From JAPLMW01 sp964619675 (GTDB taxonomy: Bacteria > Planctomycetota > Phycisphaerae > Sedimentisphaerales > UBA12454): a DNA stretch of 64,000 nucleotides. Positions 1 to 8,044 of the stretch are shown piece by piece (the first letter of the stretch is position 1; every line of letters begins with the position of its first letter). The notes under the pieces were generated by a model that saw only the letters and a program-made list of their open reading frames with translations, was not told the origin of the DNA and did no database searches. Both the position numbers and the translations under genes were made by a program. Where the stretch lies: positions 1 to 64,000 of the forward strand of contig CAZUEO010000007.1 in the NCBI GenBank assembly GCA_964619675.1. Direction: 5' to 3'.

Positions 1-105
1 ACCTGCCCTTGTTTAAATGGAGTACCAGGAGATATAGGCGATCCAGGTTATGAACTGTGTCCGGGTCCAAGTGGTGGTGGCATCCACCCCGGTTATCCAG
101 ACTAA
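1..105 (+). CDS. 3' end of a secreted-protein gene cut by the window edge
   Basis: The first 35 codons are open in frame 1 and end at TAA 103-105. The visible tail is rich in Gly, Pro, Asp and Cys and contains short GxPGD-like steps, ending in HPGYPD. A ribosome-binding site for the next gene follows after 15 bases, so this is probably the preceding member of the same tandem group. The short unique tail of the third paralogue (ending 3487) is also rich in Pro, Asp, Gly and Cys, which suggests related C-terminal tips. No function can be assigned. Confidence 0.5.
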   Translation, partial: TCPCLNGVPGDIGDPGYELCPGPSGGGIHPGYPD

Positions 106-134
106 AAATAATAATAATTTAGGAGATTATAATT

Positions 135-1517
135 ATGAATAATGTAAGAATTGGCACAATGGTTTGCATTTTAATATGGATTGTAAATAGCTCAGTAAGA
201 GCTGAAAATTTTGATTACGGAATAACCTTCAAAGGCACAGCTTCAGGAGGCTCGCTGATTATAGCAGATACAACAAACAGACATCAGCAGTATATTTCAA
301 TAGAGACTACCCCGGGAGAGTCTGCCCAGTCAGTAGCATCTCGTCTTGCGGATATGATTAATACTATGCACTCTACACAACCTATGGATAAGCCTACTCA
401 TGTATTATGGCGTGGCGGATATAAGGCAAAGTCTTCAGGAGACACGCTGATATTAGGTGGTTGGCTTAGTGGCTATGCACTGGCAGGAACAGAAAGCGGG
501 CTCGGCATTCCGAAACCGCCGACTTCCTTGAGCCGGTCATATAACGAAAATGGGCAAATTATATTATATTGGGAAAATCCGCCTGAAAGTGCCTACGATT
601 TTATTCTCGTACAGTGTTTCTGGAGAGACTTTGGCGAGCGGTATCTAAAAGAACTTCCGGGAGATGCTACATACTTTGTAATAGATACTAAAAGAATAAC
701 AAAAGATATAAAAGATTTGAATGTTTTGGTTATGGGTTTTAAGGATGACATTCCATCGAATGCGGCGGCAATTTATTCAAAAGATAATTTTCAGAGCGAA
801 TTTTTTGGCATTCCATTTACAAACGGAGTTGCCCCCAATTGGAATGTATGGAGCAGCAGTGAAAATCCGGGAAAAGATGTTTTTGAACAAGCAGATAAAT
901 GTGCTGAAATGAATATCCATACTGCTGCCTTGTCGTTATCGACCAAACCATTTTATCAGGTTATAAAAGGCTCTAAAGCAGGCGATATTCACGGGCTCTA
1001 CAGGAAATTTTTAGGACTGGCGCCCGGCCATACATATAGAATCATCGCTGATTTAACAACGCTCGATATGAATTCTGCAGACAGCAATGACTGGTCGGTT
1101 TCTTTATGCGCCACTTATAACAGCAAATCCGGCGGCGGCCTTACCGCCCAGCAGATGGCAGGATTATCAGCTCTGCCAAACGGCAAAAAGGGCGAAAAGG
1201 CAGGAGCGATTGTCTCCTATGGAAAAGGTAAAGGAAATACGCAGGGGAAATTCAAAATTGTGGGCAGCGATACCGGCTCTAACATTACATTACCGAATGA
1301 TGTGAACTCTATTACTGTATGGGTCAGGTTTAATTGTAAAGACCCGAATGGCAAAGTCGGGTTCTCAGGCGTTAAGCTTGAGGATATAACAGGAAACAAG
1401 GATATAAAAACACTCGAACAAATTCAGCAGGAAGAAGATGGCCGGGAGGCCGAGCTTATAAGGATGGAAAAAATTTATCGCCAAAGAAATAACCTGCCGG
1501 AATTACAAATAAAATAA
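135..1517 (+). CDS. Secreted tandem paralogue 1, unknown function
   Basis: A 460-residue protein with a signal peptide (residues 1-23, cleavage near VRA-EN). Residues 24-125 form a Gly/Ser/Thr-rich region and 128-165 resemble a fibronectin-III-like strand pattern (PPTSL...ILYWENPP). Residues 280-420 look like a beta-rich jelly-roll module, and the tail (425-460) is charged and helical. AGGAG lies ten bases before the ATG. The gene starts a three-copy array. Its 5' segment is identical in DNA to copies 2 and 3, while its C-terminal part is only similar to copy 2. I do not recognise the family; an extracellular binding or surface role is inference from the signal peptide and beta-rich composition. 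Confidence 0.8.
   Translation: MNNVRIGTMVCILIWIVNSSVRAENFDYGITFKGTASGGSLIIADTTNRHQQYISIETTPGESAQSVASRLADMINTMHSTQPMDKPTHVLWRGGYKAKSSGDTLILGGWLSGYALAGTESGLGIPKPPTSLSRSYNENGQIILYWENPPESAYDFILVQCFWRDFGERYLKELPGDATYFVIDTKRITKDIKDLNVLVMGFKDDIPSNAAAIYSKDNFQSEFFGIPFTNGVAPNWNVWSSSENPGKDVFEQADKCAEMNIHTAALSLSTKPFYQVIKGSKAGDIHGLYRKFLGLAPGHTYRIIADLTTLDMNSADSNDWSVSLCATYNSKSGGGLTAQQMAGLSALPNGKKGEKAGAIVSYGKGKGNTQGKFKIVGSDTGSNITLPNDVNSITVWVRFNCKDPNGKVGFSGVKLEDITGNKDIKTLEQIQQEEDGREAELIRMEKIYRQRNNLPELQIK
162..620 (+). repeat. Constant 5' segment repeated three times
   Basis: About 459 bp (162-620) recurs at 1564-2022. A register shifted by about 19 bases (181-639) recurs at 2994-3452. Line-by-line comparison shows no difference within the shared blocks, while sequence immediately downstream diverges. 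The sharp loss of identity between 621 and 640 suggests recent duplication or gene conversion confined to the 5' part. Confidence 0.85.
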
Positions 1518-1536
1518 AAAATTATAAGAAATAATT

Positions 1537-2919
1537 ATGAACAATATGAAAATTTGTACAACAGTTTGCATTTTAATATGGATTGTAAATAGCTCAGTAA
1601 GAGCTGAAAATTTTGATTACGGAATAACCTTCAAAGGCACAGCTTCAGGAGGCTCGCTGATTATAGCAGATACAACAAACAGACATCAGCAGTATATTTC
1701 AATAGAGACTACCCCGGGAGAGTCTGCCCAGTCAGTAGCATCTCGTCTTGCGGATATGATTAATACTATGCACTCTACACAACCTATGGATAAGCCTACT
1801 CATGTATTATGGCGTGGCGGATATAAGGCAAAGTCTTCAGGAGACACGCTGATATTAGGTGGTTGGCTTAGTGGCTATGCACTGGCAGGAACAGAAAGCG
1901 GGCTCGGCATTCCGAAACCGCCGACTTCCTTGAGCCGGTCATATAACGAAAATGGGCAAATTATATTATATTGGGAAAATCCGCCTGAAAGTGCCTACGA
2001 TTTTATTCTCGTACAGTGTTTCCGAAGAGACTTTGGCGAATGTTATCGCGTAAGACTTCCGGGAGATGCTACATACTTTGTAATAGATCATAAACTAATA
2101 ACAAAAAATATAAAAGATTTGAATGTTTTGGTTATGGGTTTTAAGGATAATATTCCATCGAACGCAGCGGCAATTTATTCAAAAGATAATTTTCAGAGCG
2201 AGTTTTTTGGCATTCCATTTACCGATGGTGTTGCTCCCAACTGGGTACGGTGGAGTGTAGATAAAAATTTAGAAGCAGAAGCTTTTGAACAGGGCGAGAA
2301 ATTCCCTAGTATGAAAATAAATAATGTTGCTTTATCGCTCTCGACCAAGCCATTTTATCAGGCTATAAAAGGGTCAAAAGCAGGCAATATTCACGGAATA
2401 TACAGGAAATTTCTTGGTTTAACGCCGGGCCATAAGTATAGAATCATTGCCGATTTAACAACACTCGATATGAATTCTGCAGACAGCAATGACTGGTCGG
2501 CTTCTTTATGTGCAACTTATAACAGCAAATCCGGCGGCGGCCTTACAGCCCGGCAGATGGCAGGGGTATCAGCTCTGCCAAATGGTAAAAAAGGAATTCA
2601 GGCTGGTGAGATAACTTCTTTTGGCAAAGGTAAAAGCCATACGCAGGGGAAATTCAAAATTGTGGGCAGTGATGCCAATTCCTGCATTACGCTGCCTGAT
2701 GATGTAAATAGTATTACTGTATGGGTCAGGTTTAATTGTAAAGACCCGAATGGCAAAGTCGGGTTCTCAGGCGTTAAGCTTGAGGACATAACGGGAAATG
2801 AGAACATAAAAACGCTCGAGCAGATTCAGCAACAAGAAGATGGCCGGGAGGCTGAGCTTATGAGAATGGAAAGAAACTATCGTCAAAGAAATAACTTGCC
2901 GGAATTACAAATAAAATGA
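1537..2919 (+). CDS. Secreted tandem paralogue 2, unknown function
   Basis: A 460-residue paralogue of the gene ending at 1517, separated by 19 bases. The signal peptide (residues 1-23) and residues up to about 162 are encoded by DNA identical to copy 1. From VQCF onward the copies differ by scattered substitutions and clustered replacements (for example around 2240-2340), then become very similar again in the last 100 residues. The spacer before the start (ATAAGAAATAATT) has no strong ribosome-binding site and is repeated before copy 3, so the unit duplicated together with its spacer. Function unknown. Confidence 0.8.
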   Translation: MNNMKICTTVCILIWIVNSSVRAENFDYGITFKGTASGGSLIIADTTNRHQQYISIETTPGESAQSVASRLADMINTMHSTQPMDKPTHVLWRGGYKAKSSGDTLILGGWLSGYALAGTESGLGIPKPPTSLSRSYNENGQIILYWENPPESAYDFILVQCFRRDFGECYRVRLPGDATYFVIDHKLITKNIKDLNVLVMGFKDNIPSNAAAIYSKDNFQSEFFGIPFTDGVAPNWVRWSVDKNLEAEAFEQGEKFPSMKINNVALSLSTKPFYQAIKGSKAGNIHGIYRKFLGLTPGHKYRIIADLTTLDMNSADSNDWSASLCATYNSKSGGGLTARQMAGVSALPNGKKGIQAGEITSFGKGKSHTQGKFKIVGSDANSCITLPDDVNSITVWVRFNCKDPNGKVGFSGVKLEDITGNENIKTLEQIQQQEDGREAELMRMERNYRQRNNLPELQIK

Positions 2920-2938
2920 AAATTTATAAGAAATAATT

Positions 2939-3487
2939 ATGAATAATATGAAAAAACTGGCAGGCACTTTACTTTGTGCAATTTTAATATGGGTTGTAAA
3001 TAGCTCAGTAAGAGCTGAAAATTTTGATTACGGAATAACCTTCAAAGGCACAGCTTCAGGAGGCTCGCTGATTATAGCAGATACAACAAACAGACATCAG
3101 CAGTATATTTCAATAGAGACTACCCCGGGAGAGTCTGCCCAGTCAGTAGCATCTCGTCTTGCGGATATGATTAATACTATGCACTCTACACAACCTATGG
3201 ATAAGCCTACTCATGTATTATGGCGTGGCGGATATAAGGCAAAGTCTTCAGGAGACACGCTGATATTAGGTGGTTGGCTTAGTGGCTATGCACTGGCAGG
3301 AACAGAAAGCGGGCTCGGCATTCCGAAACCGCCGACTTCCTTGAGCCGGTCATATAACGAAAATGGGCAAATTATATTATATTGGGAAAATCCGCCTGAA
3401 AGTGCCTACGATTTTATTCTCGTACAGTGTTTCTGGAGAGACTTTGGCGAGCCCGATGATCCTACTGGCGATGCTGGATGTTCTTAA
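2939..3487 (+). CDS. Secreted tandem paralogue 3, short form with a different C-terminus
   Basis: A 182-residue protein with its own signal peptide start (MNNMKKLAG...), followed by the shared constant region. It matches copy 1 base for base from about 2994 to 3452, then switches abruptly at RDFGE to an 11-residue tail PDDPTGDAGCS. The beta-rich C-terminal module of the other copies is absent. It could be a truncated copy, or a natural constant-region plus alternative-tip protein; sequence alone cannot decide. The downstream membrane protein begins 29 bases later. Confidence 0.7.
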   Translation: MNNMKKLAGTLLCAILIWVVNSSVRAENFDYGITFKGTASGGSLIIADTTNRHQQYISIETTPGESAQSVASRLADMINTMHSTQPMDKPTHVLWRGGYKAKSSGDTLILGGWLSGYALAGTESGLGIPKPPTSLSRSYNENGQIILYWENPPESAYDFILVQCFWRDFGEPDDPTGDAGCS

Positions 3488-3516
3488 AATAGTCTATGTA
3501 AATTAGGAATTAAAAA

Positions 3517-3714
3517 ATGAATAAGCGTCTGAGAATAAGTCTGATATATGGAATAATGATGGGGATTACACTGTTTTTGCTTGTATTTTTCCCATCACGC
3601 CATGTTTCATTTGGAGATATACTTGGTGTTTTTGTCGGCACTGCCGTAGCAACAGGAATATGGTATTATTTAGTTAAACTTAATGATAAAAAATCGAATA
3701 ATATCCAAAAGTGA
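3517..3714 (+). CDS. Small two-helix membrane protein
   Basis: A 65-residue protein with two predicted membrane segments (about residues 8-25 and 32-50) and a Lys/Asn-rich polar tail. Its start follows AGGAATTAAAAA. It lies between the secreted paralogue array and the RHS remnant. It could be a small immunity-like or accessory membrane protein, but no family is recognised and no function is claimed. Confidence 0.55.
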   Translation: MNKRLRISLIYGIMMGITLFLLVFFPSRHVSFGDILGVFVGTAVATGIWYYLVKLNDKKSNNIQK

Positions 3715-3728
3715 ATTTGGGATTTTCG

Positions 3729-3991
3729 ATGAAGCGATTAACTAAAGCGATTTTATACCTCTCAGTTTTCGTTATGCTCTGGATGATAAGCTCAATCAGT
3801 ATGACTCTGTGGCCTCTGTGGTTTACAGTTACGATAAAAACGGCAATTTAACAAATGATGGCACATACAAATATACGTATGATTGCGAAAACCGTCTTGC
3901 GACAGTCAAAAATCAGTCAGATGTTACAATAGCGGCTGCATGCGGCGGGCTAAATATTTCTAAATCCGTGGAATTCGCGGTTAAGAAATAA
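3729..3991 (+). pseudogene. Degenerate RHS/YD-repeat protein remnant
   Basis: ATG 3729 opens a typical signal peptide (MKRLTKAILYLSVFVMLWMI...). From about 3776 a different reading frame encodes LDDKLNQYDSVASVVYSYDKNGNL followed by TYKYTYDCENRLATV, which are classic YD repeats of RHS proteins. The signal-peptide frame ends at TAA near 3848, so the two parts cannot make one protein. The YD frame also leaves RHS-like sequence after TIAA and stops at 3991. This looks like the fused ends of a large secreted RHS protein after internal deletion. RHS proteins are polymorphic toxin carriers or wall-associated proteins. Confidence 0.6.
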
Positions 3992-3996
3992 CAAAC

Positions 3997-4028
3997 AAAA
4001 AAAGGTCTGAATTAACAGACCTTTTTTA
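3997..4028 (+). terminator. Rho-independent terminator (bidirectional form)
   Basis: The A-rich arm ending in AAAAAAAGGTCTG pairs with CAGACCTTTTTT across a 6-base AATTAA loop. The stem is followed by a T run, and the A run on the other side would serve the opposite direction. It closes the array and RHS-remnant region. Confidence 0.85.
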
Positions 4029-4308
4029 ACTGCCGGTAACCTCCGCCTGTGCCGGTGAAAGGCAATTTAAAGAACCCAGTATTTTAAGGTGGTAAGTCAG
4101 CTTCAAGCGTCCGAAAGTCCTGTCAAGCAGGCATTTTCGAGCCGGCAGGTTCCGACTCCCTAAATATGGGTATCGGTTCTTCAAATATCAACCTTCCTGT
4201 CGAACACCGCAGGGGAAACCCGCTTATTATATTATATCGGATAAATACCCAAAGTTCAATTAGATTTTGTCCGCTGAAATTTAGCACAATAAACAAAGGC
4301 TTTTTTCC

Positions 4309-4337
4309 TGGACTTTTACAGTTACTTATGATATAGT
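4309..4337 (+). promoter_or_regulatory. Possible sigma-70 promoter upstream of the tmRNA
   Basis: TGGACT (4309-4314), a 17-base spacer and TATAGT (4332-4337). Predicted transcription would begin near 4344 and run into the tmRNA, making a precursor of about 160 extra bases. A closer promoter was not obvious. Confidence 0.35.
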
Positions 4338-4413
4338 ATTTATGTGTGTACAAATAAGGAGAGCTCTTTCAAAATTAAAGAAAACCGCAAAGAAGAAAAT
4401 CCGAAACAATTAA

Positions 4414-4498
4414 AATTGAAGATTTGTGAAATTACCCTGCCGAAGGCAGGCAAGCTGCGGCGGATAAGTTTTTAAATCTTCATTCTTCAATATTCAAT
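4414..4498. repeat. Dispersed palindromic intergenic repeat, copy A
   Basis: ATTGAAGATT... on the left is complementary to ...AATCTTCATTCTTCAAT on the right, around a GC-rich core with GCCGAAGGCAGGC. The same architecture is seen at 51493-51597, and a half-copy at 61312-61352. Confidence 0.5.
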
Positions 4499-4505
4499 AC
4501 ATACC

Positions 4506-4857
4506 GGGGGCGAAAGGCTTCGACCGGACGGGTAGAGAAGCACGCGGCATGTCCAGGATGTCGGTTGGCCTGGCTAATCATCCGACACAAATTTAATTGG
4601 CAACTACCAATTAAGAATGGCTGCTTAATTTAAGCAGCTCGTCCTGCGGGATTGTGCCCGCCGATTCCGCAAGGGCGCCAATTAGCGGGATAGCTCTGCA
4701 AGGCCGTTCGTCTGAGCAGAGCGAAAAAATAACGAACTGGCCGAGCTGAAAGCCTGTTATTCGGCGTTCGGCAAGGCGAGATACAAAAGAATAACTAAAC
4801 ATGTAGAAGCCTGCTTTGAAACGTTCCGGGACGCGGGTTCGAATCCCGCCGCCTCCA
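4506..4857 (+). ncRNA. ssrA: tmRNA
   Basis: The tRNA-like ends are clear: GGGGGCG at 4506-4512 pairs with CGCCUCC at 4850-4856, the 5' part continues as the typical AAAGGCUUCGACCGG, and the 3' T-arm has GUUCGAAUC. CCA is not encoded. The tag frame starts at GGC 4599 and reads GNYQLRMAA before TAA 4626-4628, ending in the usual small hydrophobic Ala-Ala degron. The hairpin GGCTGCTTAA...TTAAGCAGC directly follows the stop, as expected for helix 5. tmRNA with SmpB rescues stalled ribosomes and tags the nascent chain for proteolysis. Confidence 0.97.
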
Positions 4858-4916
4858 GTCTTCGCTCGGAGCATCGCGATGAGCGAAGGCCGCCGCGCCG
4901 CAGCGTAAGCGAAGAC
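4858..4916 (+). promoter_or_regulatory. Mutually exclusive hairpins after the tmRNA
   Basis: One arm (4858-4867, GTCTTCGCTC) can pair with GAGCGAAG at 4881-4888 (8 bp) or with AGCGAAGAC at 4908-4916 (9 bp). CATCGCGATG (4872-4881) is a perfect palindrome between them. No U tract follows, so it is not a standard terminator. It may be a processing or attenuation structure before the GH31 gene. Confidence 0.4.
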
Positions 4917-4961
4917 GGGCATATTAAAAGGATTTAATAATCAGTCAGAAAGGACTCAAGT

Positions 4962-7052
4962 ATGAGACGAATCGCATTTCTCCTAAGCATAATTATACTC
5001 CTGGCAGGCAGTTTATCAGGAAACGTCGTATATAAAAACAGCTCGTTTATCGTTACCTCACCACATTTGAAACAACCTTTGTCGATAGGCTCTGAAAAAT
5101 CGCCGATATTTCTGGAAACCAAACAGGGAAAATTCGAGCTGAAACAGCAGCCTGCAAGCATAGACTCTTCCGACAAAAATCTTACAGCCACCTGGTCGTT
5201 TGGCGAAGGAAAACAAATAACGGTCAGCTTTGTCAAAGATAAAGACTCGTACCACATCGATTTCAAGCAGTCCGATTTTAACGATATACTCCAATGGGGT
5301 TTTTCAATAGACGCGGTAAGTGACGAATACTTTACCGGTTTAATGGAGCGTCCCATAGACGGCCAGCAGAAACTTTCATGGGAGCCGGGAATAAAATACG
5401 CAATGGACCTGCGGGGTCAGGCTGTTACAATGATAGTCAAGCCAACCTTATCTCTTTACTGCCCATTCTATATATCATCACGAAATTACAGTCTTTTTGT
5501 CGAGGGGACCTGGCCGGGCGTTTACGATTTCTGCAAATCGGAGCCTAACGTCGTCGCGATTACATTCGAAGGGCCGGCTGTTTCAATGGTTCTTAATACC
5601 GCAGCAGGGCCGGGTGAGCTGGTAAAGGCACATTCGCTCAATGTCGGCCCCACGATAGTGCCGCCAAAGTGGATTTTCAGGCCGTGGAGATGGAGAGATA
5701 ATCATACAAACAGGAAAACATACTATGACGGCACCACAGTAACGGCGCCTTACAACAGCCAAGTCGTGGAAGATATACTTATTATGCAGGCGTTCGATAT
5801 TCCGCTGAGCATATACTGGGTTGACAGGCCTTGGGCTATCGGGCCTGTAGGATATGACGATTTCGAATGGGACCCCAACAGGCTTCCAAACACTGCAGAA
5901 ATGATTAAATGGCTGAGCAGTAAAAATATCCGCTTTGTGCTGTGGATTGCGCCGTGGGTTATGGGTGATATGGCAAAAGAAGCTGTCGAAAAAAATTATA
6001 ACATTAAGGGACAACTCAAACCGGGTGAAGGCGATCGGCGGATTCTTATCGATTTTACAAATCCGGCGGCAGTGAAATGGTGGCAAAGTAAAGGTATCGC
6101 AAAGGTTCTCAACGATGGTGTCTGCGGATTCAAGATGGACCGTTCGGAAGAACTGGTACCAAACGATTACGAGAACAGGGCTTTTGATAAAAGAGCTGCA
6201 AGAGAATATCATAATGATTACCCGGTTATGTACGCAAAGGCCGCTTACGATGTCTGCAAAAAAATCCGCGGCGATGATTTTGTACTAATGCCTCGTGCAG
6301 GTTACACAAACAGCAGCCGCTACGCAGTCTTCTGGGGCGGCGATATCGGCAACATCGGCAAGGATAAAAAAGTCACGCCTGAAGCGCTTAGATGCGCGAT
6401 TATAGCTTTGCAGAAGTCCGCCATAATCGGATTTCCAATATGGGGCAGCGATACGGGCGGCTACAATGAACTTACCGACCACGAAGTTCTGGCAAGATGG
6501 CTGGCGTTCAGCTGCTTTTGCCCGATAATGGAAGTAGGACCGACCGAAGACCGGGGGCTGTGGGACCTTAAACAAGAGCCGCATTACGATACGCAGCTTA
6601 TCGCAATCTGGAGACTCTATTCGAAAATCCACGACAAGCTTTCCGATTATTCATACAAACTCGCAAAACAGGCGGCAAAAACAGGTATGCCGATTGCAAG
6701 ACCGCTTTTTATTGTCTATCCCGACCAAAAACAGGCGTGGAGCAACTGGCAGACGTATATGTACGGGCCGGATATACTCGTGTCAGCTATATGGGAAAAA
6801 GGAAAAATAAAACATTCCTTGTATCTGCCGGCAGGCGAAAAATGGGTCGATGCGTGGGATAAGGAAAAAATTTACGATGGCGGCCAGAATATTACCGTGA
6901 ATACTCCGCTGCACAAGATACCGATATTCATACGCCAGGGCTCAACGATAGATATGGGCGACCTTAATGCTCTTTATGATGAATCGCTAAAGATTGCAGG
7001 ACAGAAACCTAACCTTGAAAAACTGCAAAGGCTTGAGTTTTCAAAAAAGTAG
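4962..7052 (+). CDS. Glycoside hydrolase family 31 (alpha-glucosidase/alpha-xylosidase type)
   Basis: A 696-residue secreted enzyme. Residues 1-19 are a signal peptide (hydrophobic IAFLLSIIILLAG). An N-terminal beta-sandwich (about 20-230) precedes a TIM barrel that carries GH31 signatures: the nucleophile Asp in GFKMDRSEE (residue 393) and the acid/base Asp in FWGGDIG (residue 461), plus WGSDTGGY. The last 120 residues match the distal beta domains. Retaining GH31 enzymes cleave alpha-linked gluco- or xylo-configured substrates; the exact substrate cannot be read. AAAGGACTC precedes the ATG. The methionine sulfoxide reductase gene starts 25 bases downstream. Confidence 0.92.
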   Translation: MRRIAFLLSIIILLAGSLSGNVVYKNSSFIVTSPHLKQPLSIGSEKSPIFLETKQGKFELKQQPASIDSSDKNLTATWSFGEGKQITVSFVKDKDSYHIDFKQSDFNDILQWGFSIDAVSDEYFTGLMERPIDGQQKLSWEPGIKYAMDLRGQAVTMIVKPTLSLYCPFYISSRNYSLFVEGTWPGVYDFCKSEPNVVAITFEGPAVSMVLNTAAGPGELVKAHSLNVGPTIVPPKWIFRPWRWRDNHTNRKTYYDGTTVTAPYNSQVVEDILIMQAFDIPLSIYWVDRPWAIGPVGYDDFEWDPNRLPNTAEMIKWLSSKNIRFVLWIAPWVMGDMAKEAVEKNYNIKGQLKPGEGDRRILIDFTNPAAVKWWQSKGIAKVLNDGVCGFKMDRSEELVPNDYENRAFDKRAAREYHNDYPVMYAKAAYDVCKKIRGDDFVLMPRAGYTNSSRYAVFWGGDIGNIGKDKKVTPEALRCAIIALQKSAIIGFPIWGSDTGGYNELTDHEVLARWLAFSCFCPIMEVGPTEDRGLWDLKQEPHYDTQLIAIWRLYSKIHDKLSDYSYKLAKQAAKTGMPIARPLFIVYPDQKQAWSNWQTYMYGPDILVSAIWEKGKIKHSLYLPAGEKWVDAWDKEKIYDGGQNITVNTPLHKIPIFIRQGSTIDMGDLNALYDESLKIAGQKPNLEKLQRLEFSKK

Positions 7053-7077
7053 GTGGCCTTACCAAAGATTGCGAAAA

Positions 7078-8034
7078 ATGAAATTGACACAGTCAGCAGC
7101 TGTTACAGTGATATCGACGGCAGCGATGCTGTCTGTCCTGCTTATAAGCTGTAAAGATAATAAGCAATCAGCTAATCAGAACACGGCAAAAGAGAACAAT
7201 ATGTATAAGAAACTTACGCCGGAAGAAGAGCAGGTAATTATCTACAAAGGCACTGAAGCACCGTTCAGCGGCAAATATAATGACTTTTATGATAAAGGAC
7301 TTTACCTGTGCAAAAGATGCGGCAAGGCACTATTCGAATCCTCGTCAAAATTCAAATCCGAATGCGGCTGGCCGAGCTTCGATGAGCAAATAGCAGACGC
7401 GATAATATCTCAACGCGACGCGGACGACGTGCGAACAGAAAATATATGCGCAAACTGCGGAGCACATCTTGGACACGTTTTTATGGGCGAAGGATATACT
7501 CCAAAAAACGCACGATTCTGCATCAATTCAATCTCAATGGATTTTGTGCCCAACGGCCAGCGGGCGATTTTTGCGGGCGGGTGCTTTTGGGGGGTCGAAT
7601 ACTATTTCAAAAATACGCCGGGCGTAATATCTGTAACGGCGGGATATACAGGGGGACATACGGAAAAACCAACCTACGAACAAGTATGCACAGACAAAAC
7701 AGGGCACGCTGAGGCAATCGAAGTCGTTTACGACTCGACAAGAACAAGCTTTGAAAATTTAGCAAAACTATTTTTCGAAATTCACGATTTTACTCAGTTG
7801 AACCGCCAGGGGCCCGATATCGGTGCACAATACCGCAGCGGGATTTATTACCTGGACGACAAACAAAAACAAACTGCCGAAAAATTAGTGAAGATTCTAA
7901 AAGAGAAAGGATACGACGTAAAAACCGAAATCAAGCCGGCAAATACGTTCTGGCCTGCAGAACAATATCACCAGGATTATTACGAAAAGACCGGCAAAAA
8001 ACCATATTGCCATATCCGAAAAAAAATCTTTTAA
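7078..8034 (+). CDS. msrBA: Lipoprotein MsrB-MsrA methionine sulfoxide reductase fusion
   Basis: ATG 7078 is preferred over the longer upstream frame because it gives a lipoprotein signal peptide ending in LLISC-K, so the protein is probably anchored outside the cytoplasmic membrane. The MsrB domain comes first (about residues 40-155), with two zinc CxxC pairs (CKRC, CANC) and the catalytic Cys in RFCINS. The MsrA domain follows (about 160-318), with catalytic GCFWG and the YHQDYY motif. MsrA reduces S- and MsrB reduces R-methionine sulfoxide, repairing oxidised envelope proteins. The B-then-A order and extracytoplasmic location are both known in bacteria. It ends ten bases before the convergent nifS stop. 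Confidence 0.95.
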   Translation: MKLTQSAAVTVISTAAMLSVLLISCKDNKQSANQNTAKENNMYKKLTPEEEQVIIYKGTEAPFSGKYNDFYDKGLYLCKRCGKALFESSSKFKSECGWPSFDEQIADAIISQRDADDVRTENICANCGAHLGHVFMGEGYTPKNARFCINSISMDFVPNGQRAIFAGGCFWGVEYYFKNTPGVISVTAGYTGGHTEKPTYEQVCTDKTGHAEAIEVVYDSTRTSFENLAKLFFEIHDFTQLNRQGPDIGAQYRSGIYYLDDKQKQTAEKLVKILKEKGYDVKTEIKPANTFWPAEQYHQDYYEKTGKKPYCHIRKKIF

Positions 8035-8044
8035 ATAACATAAG

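Larger units (their letters stand above)
4029..4505. other. Intergenic stretch before the tmRNA
   Basis: No convincing protein gene is seen. Short complementary GC-rich patches occur at 4030-4060 (GCCGGT...GCCGGT) and around 4118-4150, but I recognise no known RNA family. The right part contains a possible promoter (4309-4337) and a copy of a dispersed palindromic repeat (4414-4498). Confidence 0.5.

Noticed and set aside
4123..4353. A 76-codon minus-strand frame before the tmRNA
   Set aside because: No ribosome-binding site, odd composition and no family resemblance; it overlaps hairpin-rich intergenic DNA.
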